NCBI GenBank assembly: GCA_016707005.1
Contig: JADJIQ010000001.1
Location: 432,001 to 496,000, forward strand
Direction: 5' to 3'
Length of the DNA stretch: 64,000 nucleotides
From: Ignavibacteria bacterium
GTDB lineage: Bacteria > Bacteroidota > Ignavibacteria > Kapaibacteriales > Kapaibacteriaceae
In this document: positions 32,656 through 43,000 of the stretch, piece after piece
How the letters are laid out: the number at the start of each line of letters is the position of its first letter
How positions within the stretch are numbered: the first letter of the stretch is position 1
Made by a program: the position numbers and the translations under genes
The notes under the pieces: model-generated
The model's database searches: none
What the model was told of the DNA's origin: nothing
Seen by the model: the letters and a program-made list of their open reading frames with translations, nothing else

Positions 32656-33453
32656 ATGATCAAACCCATCGCCTGTTTCGCCGTGATCCTGTTGACCTCG
32701 TGTACAACCCCATCAGTTCGCACCATAAAGGTCATTGGTGAGGCCAAGCGCTTTGTGACGCCCACGTCGGCATTCGTCGGTTTGAATGTGGAGTGCAAAC
32801 GTTCAACACCATTGCAAGCAAGTCTTGCCCTCGATTCAAGCATGCTGTTGGTACAATCCTATTGTCGGCGAGCCAACGTACCACCAACAGACCTAAGTTC
32901 TGAAACCTATGATGTATCGGAGCATTTGGTTCGTCGACGAACAGGACCGAACAACCACGAGCTCGATTCCTCCAGTGGTTGGAGGGCGATGACCGCTGTA
33001 TCGGTTCATGTAAAGAGGTTACCAGAGATCGATAGTCTTGTGACGGGATTAACGGCAATACACGGACTCACAGTTGTTGGCATCTCCTTCCATCTTGATA
33101 GTACGGAACGAATCAACGACACGCTTCGACGTGAGGCGATCAAAGACGCACGTTCTCGTGCTGAGGCAATGGCACAAACACTCGGTTGTTCAGTGGGGGA
33201 TCCGATCTCGATCGAAGACGGAGGAACACGGATCCTTCGAGGCGCGGATGTTAATGATCAAGGCTTACGGCCTCGCTTCTTTGGCATCAATGGACGTAGT
33301 TCGACCAGAGATCTGCTTTCTGGAATCGGCGGAATCGTCCAAGACTCTCATGATGTGACAGACTATTCTCTTTTCGGAAATGCCATCGCTCCAGGACTAT
33401 TCCTTGTCACTCGAGGCTGCAACGCTGAGTTTGTTCTTGAATGCAACAAGTGA
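32656..33453 (+). CDS. SIMPL (DUF541) domain lipoprotein
   Basis: A 265-residue lipoprotein (signal MIKPIACFAVILLTSC, Cys16) with a SIMPL domain. It opens with IKVIGEAKRFVTPTSAFVGL, continues through the helix region ALDSSMLLVQSYCRRANVPP and contains the typical LRREAIKDARSRAEAMAQTL near residue 160. SIMPL proteins are periplasmic or outer-membrane proteins of poorly known role, linked to stress tolerance. The ATG at 32656 begins the signal peptide and has AGGTGA upstream; the longer open frame overlaps the divergent gene. Confidence 0.85.
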   Translation: MIKPIACFAVILLTSCTTPSVRTIKVIGEAKRFVTPTSAFVGLNVECKRSTPLQASLALDSSMLLVQSYCRRANVPPTDLSSETYDVSEHLVRRRTGPNNHELDSSSGWRAMTAVSVHVKRLPEIDSLVTGLTAIHGLTVVGISFHLDSTERINDTLRREAIKDARSRAEAMAQTLGCSVGDPISIEDGGTRILRGADVNDQGLRPRFFGINGRSSTRDLLSGIGGIVQDSHDVTDYSLFGNAIAPGLFLVTRGCNAEFVLECNK

Positions 33454-33647
33454 ACACCAATGTGCAGGCACTACACTCGAACCGGCACCCCTTCTCTAGC
33501 GTAGCGTGAGAGAAGGGGACGGGGGATGAGTTTCGTACTAAAACGCGGTCCCTCGACTTCGCTCGGGATGACGGTGCTCATTGAATTGTCGAACGAGGTC
33601 CCTCGCTTCGCTCGGGATGACGCAGACTTCGCTCGACGTCTAAATGA

Positions 33648-33686
33648 AGAAACGCGAGCACCATCCATGATGGTGCTCGCGTTTCT
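33648..33686. terminator. 18-bp perfect hairpin, candidate bidirectional terminator
   Basis: AGAAACGCGAGCACCATC and its exact reverse complement are separated by CAT and followed by CTCTTG. The AGAAA/TTTCT ends give short T runs on both strands. Position after the SIMPL gene fits a terminator. Confidence 0.55.
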
Positions 33687-33922
33687 CTTGTAAACAATCC
33701 AGGCGAGCGGCGTCATCCCGAGGAGCGGAGCGACGAGGGACCTATCAAGAAATGGCGTAACGACAAAATGACTGCACTGTCTGTACCGGCTCCCGTCCCT
33801 CGAACACGCCCGGGATGGCGCTGTGACGATCTGTCATGCCGCCATACCGTCATACCGTCATTTCGTCATACCGTCATACCGTCATTTCATCATTACGAGC
33901 GAAGCGAGTGAAGTCATTTCGA

Positions 33923-33962
33923 CATCGGGCTAAAGTCCGATGCTATTCCCTCCGTACCTTTG
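33923..33962 (+). promoter_or_regulatory. palindrome-linked promoter of the OmpA-family operon
   Basis: CATCGGGCT-AA-AGTCCGATG (33923-33942, one G-T pair) is followed by CTATTCCCTCCG and the -7 element TACCTTTG (33955-33962). The same palindrome, spacer and -7 element stand before purD. The palindrome falls where a -33 element would be expected. Confidence 0.6.
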
Positions 33963-34007
33963 CTGATAAGGCCTCTTCACATATCAGTGTTGTAGCGGGG
34001 GATTTGC

Positions 34008-36032
34008 GTGTACTGTCGACGAGTTCTTGTAATTATGATGGTGGTCGGCAGTGCAATCACTGTTCATGCCCAAGATCGAGTGGGGTATGGACTTTGGATG
34101 AACGCGGCCTTTCTTCTGCCAAATGCTGACTTTCGGGCATTCCCTGGGGTCCCAAGTTGCTGTCCGGCCTATGTTGATGGCTCAGGCAATGGATTCCTCG
34201 CCGGTGTCTCAATGGATGTACCGATCGTTTCGAACTTTCGGTTGACTCTCCGAGCTGGTTTTTCCATTGCCAACCAGATTCTGTCTCGAGACGAAGAAAC
34301 AGTCGTCTCTGGTAACCGCCCGGGCGTATTCAGACATTCAGTTGATGCCTCATTGAATGATGTGGTTTTTGAGCCCCTTCTAAAATATTCGATCGCGTCT
34401 CCAGTGTGGATCTTGGGGGGTCTTCAGGCAACGTTTGCTGTGAGGCGGTCATTCTCGCAATCAGAGCAGATCATACAACCACTGGACGAAGTGTTCCCCA
34501 ACGGATCGAGCACTCAAAACGAAGTATCGAACGCTGATATCCCAAATGCACGAGCATTCGGGCTCTCTCTTCTGATAGGCGCTGGCATTGATCTTCCTCT
34601 CAACACCAGTGCCACTGTAGTGCTATCGCCTGAGATCTTGTATTCCTATGGGCTAACAAATCTCGTTGATGAAGTATCCTGGAAAAATAACGCCGTGAGG
34701 ATTGGTGCTACCTTGGCATGGATGCCCATTCCACCTGTGATGATGTATGAGCGTCAAGACCGCGATGTCATAGACACTGTGATTCGTAGATCTCGAAGGA
34801 TCGTAGAATCTGTCCTTGTCCAAGGAACTGAGAGTATCAGAGAAGAGATTCTTACCAAGGATACGCTAACGATCACTATTCATACGAATACTCGCACAGA
34901 CACACTATTCATCCCTGATGGATACCCAGCGGACATTGCTGGCGATGGAGAGGTGTCGATATCAACATCAACGACGATCGTACAACACTACACGCCTTTG
35001 CTGAACACGATCTACTTTGACGACGGACAAGAAGTGATCCCTGACCGTTATGTTCGGTTGGGACGAGAGACAACTGCAGCCTTTGCAGACAGCATTAGGC
35101 TCATGCGGACTCCTATTCAAGCACATCGCTCAATGCTAAACATTATCGGCTATCGTTTGCAACAGGACAGTCGCGCAGTTGTGACAATAGCGGGTGCTAC
35201 TTCTATGGAAGGGGCAGATCTGGTTTCACCGCAGATTGCTCTTCGTAGGGCACAGGTCGTACGCGATTATTTGGTGACAGTGTGGAAGATCGAACGGGAT
35301 CGGATACGTGTGACAGCCGAAGATCTACCGTTGAAGGCCGCACGCCGCGGCACAGCAGCAGGGGATGCAGAGAACCGACGTGTTACGATCACGTCAACAG
35401 ACTATTCCATTGTGAGGCCAATCTCTCTGCTTGATACAGTCCTGCTATCAACTGGGATAGCTAAGGCTTCAGTTTATGGCGAAGCTGTTCGACAGCCAGG
35501 CACGATCAGCGTCAAGATCGGCGATCTCGATTTCGGACCAGATCAGCCGTATGAAAAGAGCCTTACATCTGAACAATGTAGGATCTTGCGTGAACAAGAA
35601 GCGGTCGTACTTTCTGTGAACTATACGGATGAATTCGCGAGAGTGACAAAGGCGCAACGAACTATACCCATTGAGCAAACGAGAATGAAGGACAGTGTTC
35701 CTGCCGTTCGTAGGCATACACTTGCCATCTTTCCCATCGGCACAACAAACCTCGATAGTCGTCAGAATGAATCAATCGGACAGTTCGCTCGCACGGTAGG
35801 TTCGGAAGACGTAGTCGAAGTGTTTGGCTATGCAGACAATGTGGGTGACGCTCGACGGAATCAACAGATCGCAAATGAGCGCGCAGAGGCCGTTGCTCAA
35901 GTATTAAAATCGGCAGGTGTTTATCCGATCATAAAGGGAATCGTCGTCGATGCCAGCAGTATTGACGGCCAGCCTGAGTATCGAGTGCTTCAACGAAGTG
36001 GAGAAGTAGTGCTCAGGAGGAATTCTCGATGA
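34008..36032 (+). CDS. OmpA-family outer-membrane protein with two OmpA-like regions
   Basis: A 674-residue exported protein. The signal peptide is residues 1-21 (VHAQ). A beta-barrel-like N-terminal part (22-250) contains LWMNAAFLLPNADF, LKYSIASPVWILGG and AVRIGATLAWMP. Residues 330-470 form a first OmpA-like domain (NTIYFDDGQEVIPDRYVRLG, IALRRAQVVRDYLV, GDAENRRVTI). Residues 570-674 form a second, degenerate one (IGTTNLDSRQNESIGQFART, EVFGYADNVGDARRNQQIAN, ERAEAVAQVL). OmpA-like domains bind peptidoglycan. The GTG start at 34008 gives the complete signal peptide. Its stop overlaps the start of the next gene (ATGA), so it is coupled to the large surface proteins downstream. Confidence 0.8.
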   Translation: MYCRRVLVIMMVVGSAITVHAQDRVGYGLWMNAAFLLPNADFRAFPGVPSCCPAYVDGSGNGFLAGVSMDVPIVSNFRLTLRAGFSIANQILSRDEETVVSGNRPGVFRHSVDASLNDVVFEPLLKYSIASPVWILGGLQATFAVRRSFSQSEQIIQPLDEVFPNGSSTQNEVSNADIPNARAFGLSLLIGAGIDLPLNTSATVVLSPEILYSYGLTNLVDEVSWKNNAVRIGATLAWMPIPPVMMYERQDRDVIDTVIRRSRRIVESVLVQGTESIREEILTKDTLTITIHTNTRTDTLFIPDGYPADIAGDGEVSISTSTTIVQHYTPLLNTIYFDDGQEVIPDRYVRLGRETTAAFADSIRLMRTPIQAHRSMLNIIGYRLQQDSRAVVTIAGATSMEGADLVSPQIALRRAQVVRDYLVTVWKIERDRIRVTAEDLPLKAARRGTAAGDAENRRVTITSTDYSIVRPISLLDTVLLSTGIAKASVYGEAVRQPGTISVKIGDLDFGPDQPYEKSLTSEQCRILREQEAVVLSVNYTDEFARVTKAQRTIPIEQTRMKDSVPAVRRHTLAIFPIGTTNLDSRQNESIGQFARTVGSEDVVEVFGYADNVGDARRNQQIANERAEAVAQVLKSAGVYPIIKGIVVDASSIDGQPEYRVLQRSGEVVLRRNSR

Positions 36033-39000
36033 TATACCTTGCACTCAGCACCTTCCTTTTGACAATAGTCTGCTCCATAAATGCGTTGAGTCAGACTCTC
36101 CATCTCTCAGACTTCGATCTTTCTAGATTCCCTCGTGTATCTGCCCAACTTCATGGGTATGATACAAGCCATCGGCCTGTGGCAATTGATGGGGCGTCTT
36201 TAACCTTACAGGAAGATGAGAGAGTCCTATCGGCACGTGTCAGAAGTTGTGATCAGTCTTCATTGCCTAAGAGAGTATCGGCGGGTATCTTCATGTTTGA
36301 GCCTGTAGCGGAGGTATATCAATCGTCTAAGCAGGAGATATTCTTTCGAGTAGGAGAGGGGTTGATTAGGGACTCCAGTGAAGTCTTGCTTGGCAGTTGC
36401 AGATATTCTCAGGAGAGAAACGCTCCACAGTACACAACGGATACTACAACCTTACGAGCCATGCTACGAGAGTTCGTGATCTTTCAGAACTGCCATGAAA
36501 GACCAAGTGGAGTTGAGAAGTTCCTCAAAGCATCAGATTCTGCACGATACAAGCCGATACTCGTTCTCATTGCGAATAGTGGTATCCGAATAAGTCTTAA
36601 TGCAAAGTACATCCGTGATCTTGCCTTGCAGGCTCTTAATGTGAATTGCTCTGTGTATCTCGTCGACATCGGAAGCGGCCTCTATAATGGTATCGACAGT
36701 CTCTGTCGACGGTCGGGTGGTTTTTCTGTTAGACTACGATCAAGTTCGGATTCTGAACTACAAGCAGCTCTGACCAAGGTCTTCACTCATGCTCAGCGTA
36801 CGAATGGATGCACAATCGAATGGGTCTCACCCGATCATTGTAGTAGCTCGTATCGAAATGTCACAGTCGAGGCATCGACCGGCGCTACGAAGTATATGTA
36901 CCATGTACCTCCTACGGTGTTGCCTCTCGTACGACATGAACCATTCATAGTGTCCTTTCCCGATGGTGTGCCTGGAGTACGTCGTGATACGACGATTGTG
37001 ATAATCGCTAGGCGGGGCAATCTTACGGTCAAGGGAATATTCTCGACAAACGATCAATTCACGATCGAACCGACCACATTCTCAATTGCAGAAGGCGATT
37101 CTATCTCGTTACGCGTGGCATATACGCGAAAGGATCGCGAGTGGTGCTATAGCCAGTTCACGTTGAACACCGAGAGTTGTCCGTACGAATTCATTGTGTA
37201 TGCAGATGCAGCTAAGGATGAAAAAAGATGGTCTCCGTATCCCGTGATTAGCCTCATGTCACCGAAAGTTGGTGACACGTTAGGGATCGGCGAAACCGTC
37301 GACCTCTCTTGGGTGGGAGGTGACAGCAGCGAACCTGTCCGCATTGCGTATCGACTAGGTCCCAATATTCCGTGGACTACCATTGCAGACTCAGTAGTGG
37401 GTAGGTCATACAAGTGGAAGATCCCAAATAGCCCTACTAACGTTGCAGAACTCCGAGTTCAGCCACGCGGTCAATCGCGACGTTCCCCTGCGATGTTCCA
37501 AACGAGAGTTGACCTGACGTCATATTCTCAGGGAGTCAACATTGATAAGCACGGGAATATCTACTTCACAGGGAGGGGATACGAGCCATTCATGTTTGGA
37601 GACTCGGCGATCACTTCAAGCGGTGGGGCAGGCCTCATACCGTTCGCTATGAAGCTTGATTCTATGTGTAGGATCAAGTGGTTAGCACAACACCCGGGCA
37701 TTTTGAATCTGAGAAAGGCAGCCGCTGTAGACGATTCCGGAGGTATTCATGTATATGGATCGCATCCCATGTATAAGAAGGACAGTGGCGGTTGGATCTA
37801 TAACGCGACAGACAGTTTTGATCTACACCACTGGTTCGTTGATTCTACCGGTTTGATTAGAACATTCACTAAATCCGGCTTTGACAATCACGAAGATTAT
37901 AGTGATTACGAAGGCGTTGTGAGCGATGGCTCGAATGCTCGGTACGAAGTGACGTGGTTCCAACACAAGACGTACCGAGGAACTCAGGAGTTCATATCTC
38001 CTCTCTTTGGTCTATTAGTTAGCAGAGCAAATCATATTGGGCACATCGACTGGAGCTTCCCAATTCTTCAGGATGAAGGTGGAAACGTAACTAGCCGCGT
38101 CCTGGTTATTCCCGATGTAGAAGGAGAGGCCTTCGTGATTATTGATCCTTACCACGTTATCAAAATCGGCGACTCCGTGATCTCAAGAGAGAATGCTAGA
38201 GCAGGAAGCTTCTACTTCGCAAAACTTTCAACAAGGGGGCAATTGATTTGGCTCAAACGAGTATACGTCGGTAAGGGCTTCCTCGATTCTTTTACAAGAG
38301 ACCCGAATGGTGGCTGCTTGTTTTCAGTGCGACAGTTGGGCGTAGCTGAGATCGATGGTCAGCCGTTCGTTCCTCCGTCAGACTCAGCCGTGAGAGTTCT
38401 TCACTTATCTTCGTCAGGGCAGATTCGCAGCATTCATCGCTCGGATTATGTATCCAATCGAAGGTTGTCGCCACTGGGTGTGTTTGACGACGGATCGTTT
38501 TTAGCATCAAGCACAAGTCCAGACAAAATACATTTGGGCGTTCAAGGTAAGTATGAGAGTATGTATGTCCTAATCGATTCAAATGGTGTACTTAAAAGGA
38601 TCGTAGATAGTGCTGGTCAAGGAACGGGAGGGTACTATCACAACGATAAGATGTTCATTGAGTATGGCAATACGAAGAGTCCTCTTCGCGTAAACGACGA
38701 GTTTGACGTGATTCCAACGAAGAGTAGTAGTGGTGTTGCATGGCCTCAATTCTATTTGGCGAAAATGCCTTTGGAATATGTTCTGAACAGAGGCGTATCG
38801 TCACCGTTTGTCATAGCCGACGTTGGGTCCATTTCAACTCACATACGTGCCGCGAACATTTCTGGAATACCCGGCGAATCCGTTCTCGTGAAGGTGCTTA
38901 TTGATAGTGTCACCAACCGTGATCTGTTGCCAGCTCAGATATCGTGGACTGCTCGTTTACGATGGAACTCGAGCATTCTCTATCCGTTGGAACTTGATTG

Positions 39001-39505
39001 TCGGCAGATTGGGTCTAACTGTCAGGTAGAGGTTTCTGGAGTATGGGATGTTTCAGACAGTCTTCTCATTTCAACTCCAGCCGTTGTAACCCTCGGTCAA
39101 ACAGATCGTGGAAAGATCACAATCGACTCGTTTGCATGGGAGCCAACGCCCTTGCGAATACGCACTACCACCACGGATGGTGAGATCACGGTTACCGGTC
39201 TCTGCGAAGACCCTAACGTCCGGCTACTCATTGGAACTGCGAGCTCTTTCTCATTAGCAGCACGACCAAATCCAGCCTCAACTGTGATCAACATCGAGTT
39301 GGGGTTACGGGAGCCCCTTACCGTATCGATTGAATTGATCAACGAGATGGGTCAGACTGTGGCCACCTTTGTGGATGGCCAACAATATGTAAAGGGGCTG
39401 CATTTGATCGGTGGTGATGTTTCGACAATTGCAACGGGCATGTATTTCCTGCGAGTCAGATCTGCAAAGGGCACGCTTACAAGTCGGTTGGCGATCGTTC
39501 GGTGA
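36029..39505 (+). CDS. large T9SS-exported surface protein, paralogue 1
   Basis: A 1,158-residue protein with a signal peptide (1-21, ALSQ). The N-terminal beta domain (22-75: HLSDFDLSRFPRVSAQL, VAIDGASLTLQEDERV) is of the kind that precedes VWA domains. A VWA-like alpha/beta region follows (170-255; SARYKPILVLIANSG, VYLVDIGSG), lacking a clear DxSxS metal site. Next are an Ig-like domain (about 415-490; GDTLGIGETVDLSWVGG), propeller-like sequence with NIDKHGNIYFTGRGYEPF (from about 500) and a cohesin-like beta-sandwich (about 930-1,060). The T9SS sorting domain covers 1,075-1,158 (ARPNPASTVINIEL, GMYFLRVRSA, SRLAIVR). Function is unknown. Confidence 0.8.
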   Translation: MIYLALSTFLLTIVCSINALSQTLHLSDFDLSRFPRVSAQLHGYDTSHRPVAIDGASLTLQEDERVLSARVRSCDQSSLPKRVSAGIFMFEPVAEVYQSSKQEIFFRVGEGLIRDSSEVLLGSCRYSQERNAPQYTTDTTTLRAMLREFVIFQNCHERPSGVEKFLKASDSARYKPILVLIANSGIRISLNAKYIRDLALQALNVNCSVYLVDIGSGLYNGIDSLCRRSGGFSVRLRSSSDSELQAALTKVFTHAQRTNGCTIEWVSPDHCSSSYRNVTVEASTGATKYMYHVPPTVLPLVRHEPFIVSFPDGVPGVRRDTTIVIIARRGNLTVKGIFSTNDQFTIEPTTFSIAEGDSISLRVAYTRKDREWCYSQFTLNTESCPYEFIVYADAAKDEKRWSPYPVISLMSPKVGDTLGIGETVDLSWVGGDSSEPVRIAYRLGPNIPWTTIADSVVGRSYKWKIPNSPTNVAELRVQPRGQSRRSPAMFQTRVDLTSYSQGVNIDKHGNIYFTGRGYEPFMFGDSAITSSGGAGLIPFAMKLDSMCRIKWLAQHPGILNLRKAAAVDDSGGIHVYGSHPMYKKDSGGWIYNATDSFDLHHWFVDSTGLIRTFTKSGFDNHEDYSDYEGVVSDGSNARYEVTWFQHKTYRGTQEFISPLFGLLVSRANHIGHIDWSFPILQDEGGNVTSRVLVIPDVEGEAFVIIDPYHVIKIGDSVISRENARAGSFYFAKLSTRGQLIWLKRVYVGKGFLDSFTRDPNGGCLFSVRQLGVAEIDGQPFVPPSDSAVRVLHLSSSGQIRSIHRSDYVSNRRLSPLGVFDDGSFLASSTSPDKIHLGVQGKYESMYVLIDSNGVLKRIVDSAGQGTGGYYHNDKMFIEYGNTKSPLRVNDEFDVIPTKSSSGVAWPQFYLAKMPLEYVLNRGVSSPFVIADVGSISTHIRAANISGIPGESVLVKVLIDSVTNRDLLPAQISWTARLRWNSSILYPLELDCRQIGSNCQVEVSGVWDVSDSLLISTPAVVTLGQTDRGKITIDSFAWEPTPLRIRTTTTDGEITVTGLCEDPNVRLLIGTASSFSLAARPNPASTVINIELGLREPLTVSIELINEMGQTVATFVDGQQYVKGLHLIGGDVSTIATGMYFLRVRSAKGTLTSRLAIVR
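39086..39505 (+). repeat. near-identical C-terminal cassette, copy 1
   Basis: The last 420 bp of paralogue 1 match the last 420 bp of paralogue 2 (43102-43521). From TGGGAGCCAACG on, I count about 13 differences in 369 bp. The sequence upstream of this point is only distantly similar. Confidence 0.9.
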
Positions 39506-39544
39506 CGAACTTCTCAATGGAATAACAGGTCATTTCTTCCTCCG

Positions 39545-39552
39545 TATCTTTG
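39545..39552 (+). promoter_or_regulatory. candidate -7 element TATCTTTG
   Basis: Within TTCCTCCGTATCTTTG, a close match to the TTCCTCCGTACCTTTG context before purD. It would drive the two following genes with a leader of about 165 nt. The rest of the 219-bp spacer shows no gene; GTAGGAG precedes the next ATG. Confidence 0.5.
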
Positions 39553-39724
39553 TTTGGTCTATGTTGTAGAAGTCAGTGACCAAATCGCTGTTACGGCTCG
39601 GGGCGCGCGAGTTATGAACACGCCTAATTGGAGTTGTGGAGGTGAAAGTGATAGTGATAGTCGAATATTCTGAGAATCGAGCACTTCAGTGTCATGACCG
39701 GAAAAGTGTCCGTAGGAGTAGATA

Positions 39725-40090
39725 ATGAGATCCCTCGGGTTCTGTTTCGGTGTGCTCTTCCTCTTCGTAGCCATACAGGTAAACGCGCAATCGATCATCA
39801 TCACCGATATTGATGGCTCATCTTTCCCCGTGATGAACGCTAATCTGAAAGTGTTAGATAACGAAGGTAATAGAGTAGCCGTAGATGAGCAGAGCATCAC
39901 GTTAGTAGAAGATGGAAAGCCGTGTGAGGTTAGAGTTCGATATTGTGATCTGGGAGGAACGTTCCAGCGGTTGTCATTTATGACAGAAACGAAATGTAGG
40001 CTGGAATCAGCACGGGCAGAGGTGTTTCATCATGTGCAGCACACATTGCAAAGTTTAGCAGAACGTGTACATCATCGGAGACACAAATGA
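39725..40090 (+). CDS. stand-alone N-terminal domain paralogue (secreted, 121 aa)
   Basis: The signal peptide (1-21, VNAQ) is followed by the same N-terminal beta domain as the two large proteins (ITDIDGSSFPVMNANLKVLD, VDEQSITLVEDGKPCEVRVR, YC). It ends with a divergent His/Arg-rich tail (VHHRRHK). Either it is a gene truncated after the first domain, or it is a real one-domain partner. Its stop overlaps the start of paralogue 2 as ATGA, so reading has been kept in register with the downstream gene. The GTAGGAG ribosome site is good. Confidence 0.7.
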   Translation: MRSLGFCFGVLFLFVAIQVNAQSIIITDIDGSSFPVMNANLKVLDNEGNRVAVDEQSITLVEDGKPCEVRVRYCDLGGTFQRLSFMTETKCRLESARAEVFHHVQHTLQSLAERVHHRRHK

Positions 40091-43000
40091 GCTTGATGAT
40101 ATACTGTTCTCTAGCATTGTTTCTTTCAACCACGATTCAGTGCCTGGGCCAATCCGTCCACTTATCCGATATCAATAGCTCGAAATTCCCAACGATGTCA
40201 GCATCAGTGTTTGGGTTCGACGCCCGACACAAGACTGTGTTGATCGACGGTACATCAATCGTTCTTCGTGAGAACAATGCTCCAGTCACGATCCGGTCAT
40301 TTCGGTGTCCTCAATCAAACGAGAGGCAGAGAATCTCGGTCTCTATCGTCCCAATGGATATCCTTGTGTCAGTCCCTGAGTCACAGCGAGTATTCTCATC
40401 TGTAGCGAATGCACTTCTTAAGGACTCGTGTGAGGTGTTCATACCACATTGCTACTTCAAAGCTAGTGAGGCAAGGCGGAGTTATTCGACGGATTCAGCT
40501 AGAGTTGATTCGATGATTACGCAGCAAAACTACTCTCAATGCCGATTGTTAGATGATCAGATTGGTCAACTAACTGCAGTTGCGGATTCAGCTCGATACA
40601 AGCCGATAATTGTTGTTGTGAATCGTGCTTCTAGCTCGGAGGGGTTGCCAAATGATATTGTCCGAAGATTGTACCTGTCAAACAGCACACTTTATGTGAT
40701 TGAGATTGACAGAGAAGCTAATGAAAGCGTTGCAAACGCATGTGTAAAGTCGGGCGGATTATCAATCAGAGCAGCGTCCTACTCAGAAGAGGATCTGTTG
40801 CCCATCTTCAAAAAGATCTTTGCTCTAGCTCAGAGAGCTTCGCCTTGTGTGATCGAATGGGAATCGCCAGATCACTGCAGGTTGGAGTATCGAGACGTTG
40901 AAATTGCTAACACTCTAGGTAAAACGAGTCTGTCCTATTTGCCAGATACATACCAAATGGCTTTGATTCGTCATGAACCATTTATTACGGCGTTTCCTCT
41001 TGACAGTATAGGTAGTGTAAGAGACACTACAGTCTTTGTGTATGCTCGTAGAGGACGACTCGATGTCAATTCAATATCTTCAAGCTCTTCCGATTTTATT
41101 GTATCACCGTCGTCTTTCCAAATCGACGAAGGTGACTCGATAGCCTTACATGTTCAGTACGTACGACGAACGAGGGACTGGTGTTTCTCACGCATACTGT
41201 TGAACACATCCGACTGTCCCTACGAGATCGTTGTTTATGGAAATGGTAGCAACGAATCTGATTCTGCATTTAAGCCACTTCGGATATCGACACCTTCCGC
41301 AAACGATCAACTTGAAGTGGGTGATACGGTCGAGATTCAATGGACGGGAGGACTTATCTCAGATAGAGTTGTATTGGAGTATCGCCTTGGCAGCGGGACA
41401 GAATGGAGATTGATAACTGACACTGCCGTTGGGAAACGATATCGTTGGCGAGTTCCAAGTGCAGCTACTGACTCTGGTCAGCTACGAATTCGACCCAATC
41501 TTGGATCTCGTAGATCGCAGATGGTAGCCCAAACTAGATTTCGAACGTACTACCGTGGGTTTGGTGCGGACATCGATATCAATGGTACCGTCTATTTTGC
41601 TGGCGAGGGATGGATGCCTTTTGAGTTTAACGATACTGTTTTCGTAGATGAGGCTCGTAACAATGCGGTGAGTTACATACTCGCTTGTGACAGTAAACAA
41701 AGGTTTCAGTGGTTAACGCGAATGATACCGTTGCGTTATCTAATGGAAACAGGGTCATTGATCAGGGACGATTCCGGGTACGTGCATCGATACGGATCAC
41801 ATGTACACTATTATTTGCCATCCACCTCTGAACAGATTTTCGCTGACCAGGATAGTTTGGATCTACACCAACTGGTATTGGACAAAGAAGGCCACATTGT
41901 CTCATTCAAGAGATCCGGGATTCAGAACAATGAAAAGTATATGTACGTTGTTAAGGACGGTTCAAATGTGCGTTATGAAGTGAGTTGGTTTGATCGAGTG
42001 ACGCTTCGTGGCAGAGAGATGTATACTGCTCCTACTTATGGGACCCTTGTAGATCGGACTAACCATCTTGGTCACATTGAATGGACATTTTGTTTACAGA
42101 GCGTCCAGGTTAGTGCTTCATACCCGCAGGTAATCCCTGACAATGAAGGAGGTCTCCTTTTGATAGTTGGAGGACAACAAATCACACAAATCGGAGATAG
42201 TTTGATATCTCGGACTAGTCCGGCTCCGCAATATTATGTGATTCGACTGTCCCCCAAAGGCAAGTTGGAGTGGATTAAGAATCTACACGTTACGGGTGGA
42301 AACTATGCGGGGGCGGCTAGAGATCCGAAAGGTGGTTACATCATTGCAGTCAAAGGCAGAAGTGTGATGCTTGGAAGTGAGAAATACGGTAATGACACGA
42401 GTACTTCTCTCTTGCTTCTTCACCTTGACAATATGGCCGACGTTCACCCAATGACTGAGGTTGCTTTCAAGGAAACCGAAAATTCTAGCCTGCTCCAAGT
42501 GCTTCAAGATGGAACCGTAATATTGGGCTGCCAAACGAAAGACAGCACATTCCGCGGAAGCAAATATTCTTCAAGAAGCATTATGCTTATACTCAGTCCA
42601 ACTGGTGAAGTCCTGAATGTCCGTGATGATATTCCTGAGTCTTATTCGAACCTTGTTGTTCAGCCTAACGGGATGATCCTTGCCTCTGGTTCGACAATGT
42701 CACGCCTGAAAATACTGGATACTGTCGTTTCGCCTCCAGATTCATTGATTGACCTTCAAGACCAGTTCTTTGTAGCAAAGTCACCTTATGATCAACACTC
42801 AAGTCTCAACGTTGTATCACCGATCAAGTTTTCAAGTAAGAGAGACATAACAATTCATATTCGGGCCTTAAGCGTCTCCGGTGCTCCGGGCGAGTCGGTT
42901 GAAGTTCAATTGGTGGTCGATAGCGTTGCGAATGCAGACCTTTTGACCCTTCCACTAGCCTGGTCAGCCCAGGCGCGGTGGAATTCAAGTATCCTATTCC

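Larger units (their letters stand above)
33454..34007. repeat. repeat-dense intergenic region
   Basis: No gene is supported in these 554 bp. In order it holds a CCCCTTCTC/GAGAAGGGG palindrome (33483-33530) and two inverted copies of the GGTCCCTCGACTTCGCTCGG-GATGACG element (33547-33573, 33597-33622). Next come an 18-bp perfect hairpin (33648-33686) and a CGTCATCCCGAGGAG variant (33714-33743). A GTCATACC/GTCATTTC octamer array (33840-33888) and an inverted ACTTCACTCGCT element (33891-33921) follow. It ends with the CATCGGGCT palindrome and the promoter of the next gene. Confidence 0.85.

Noticed and set aside
33471..33716. 81-codon minus-strand open frame
   Set aside because: Composed of dispersed palindromic repeats; its peptide is a translation of repeat DNA.
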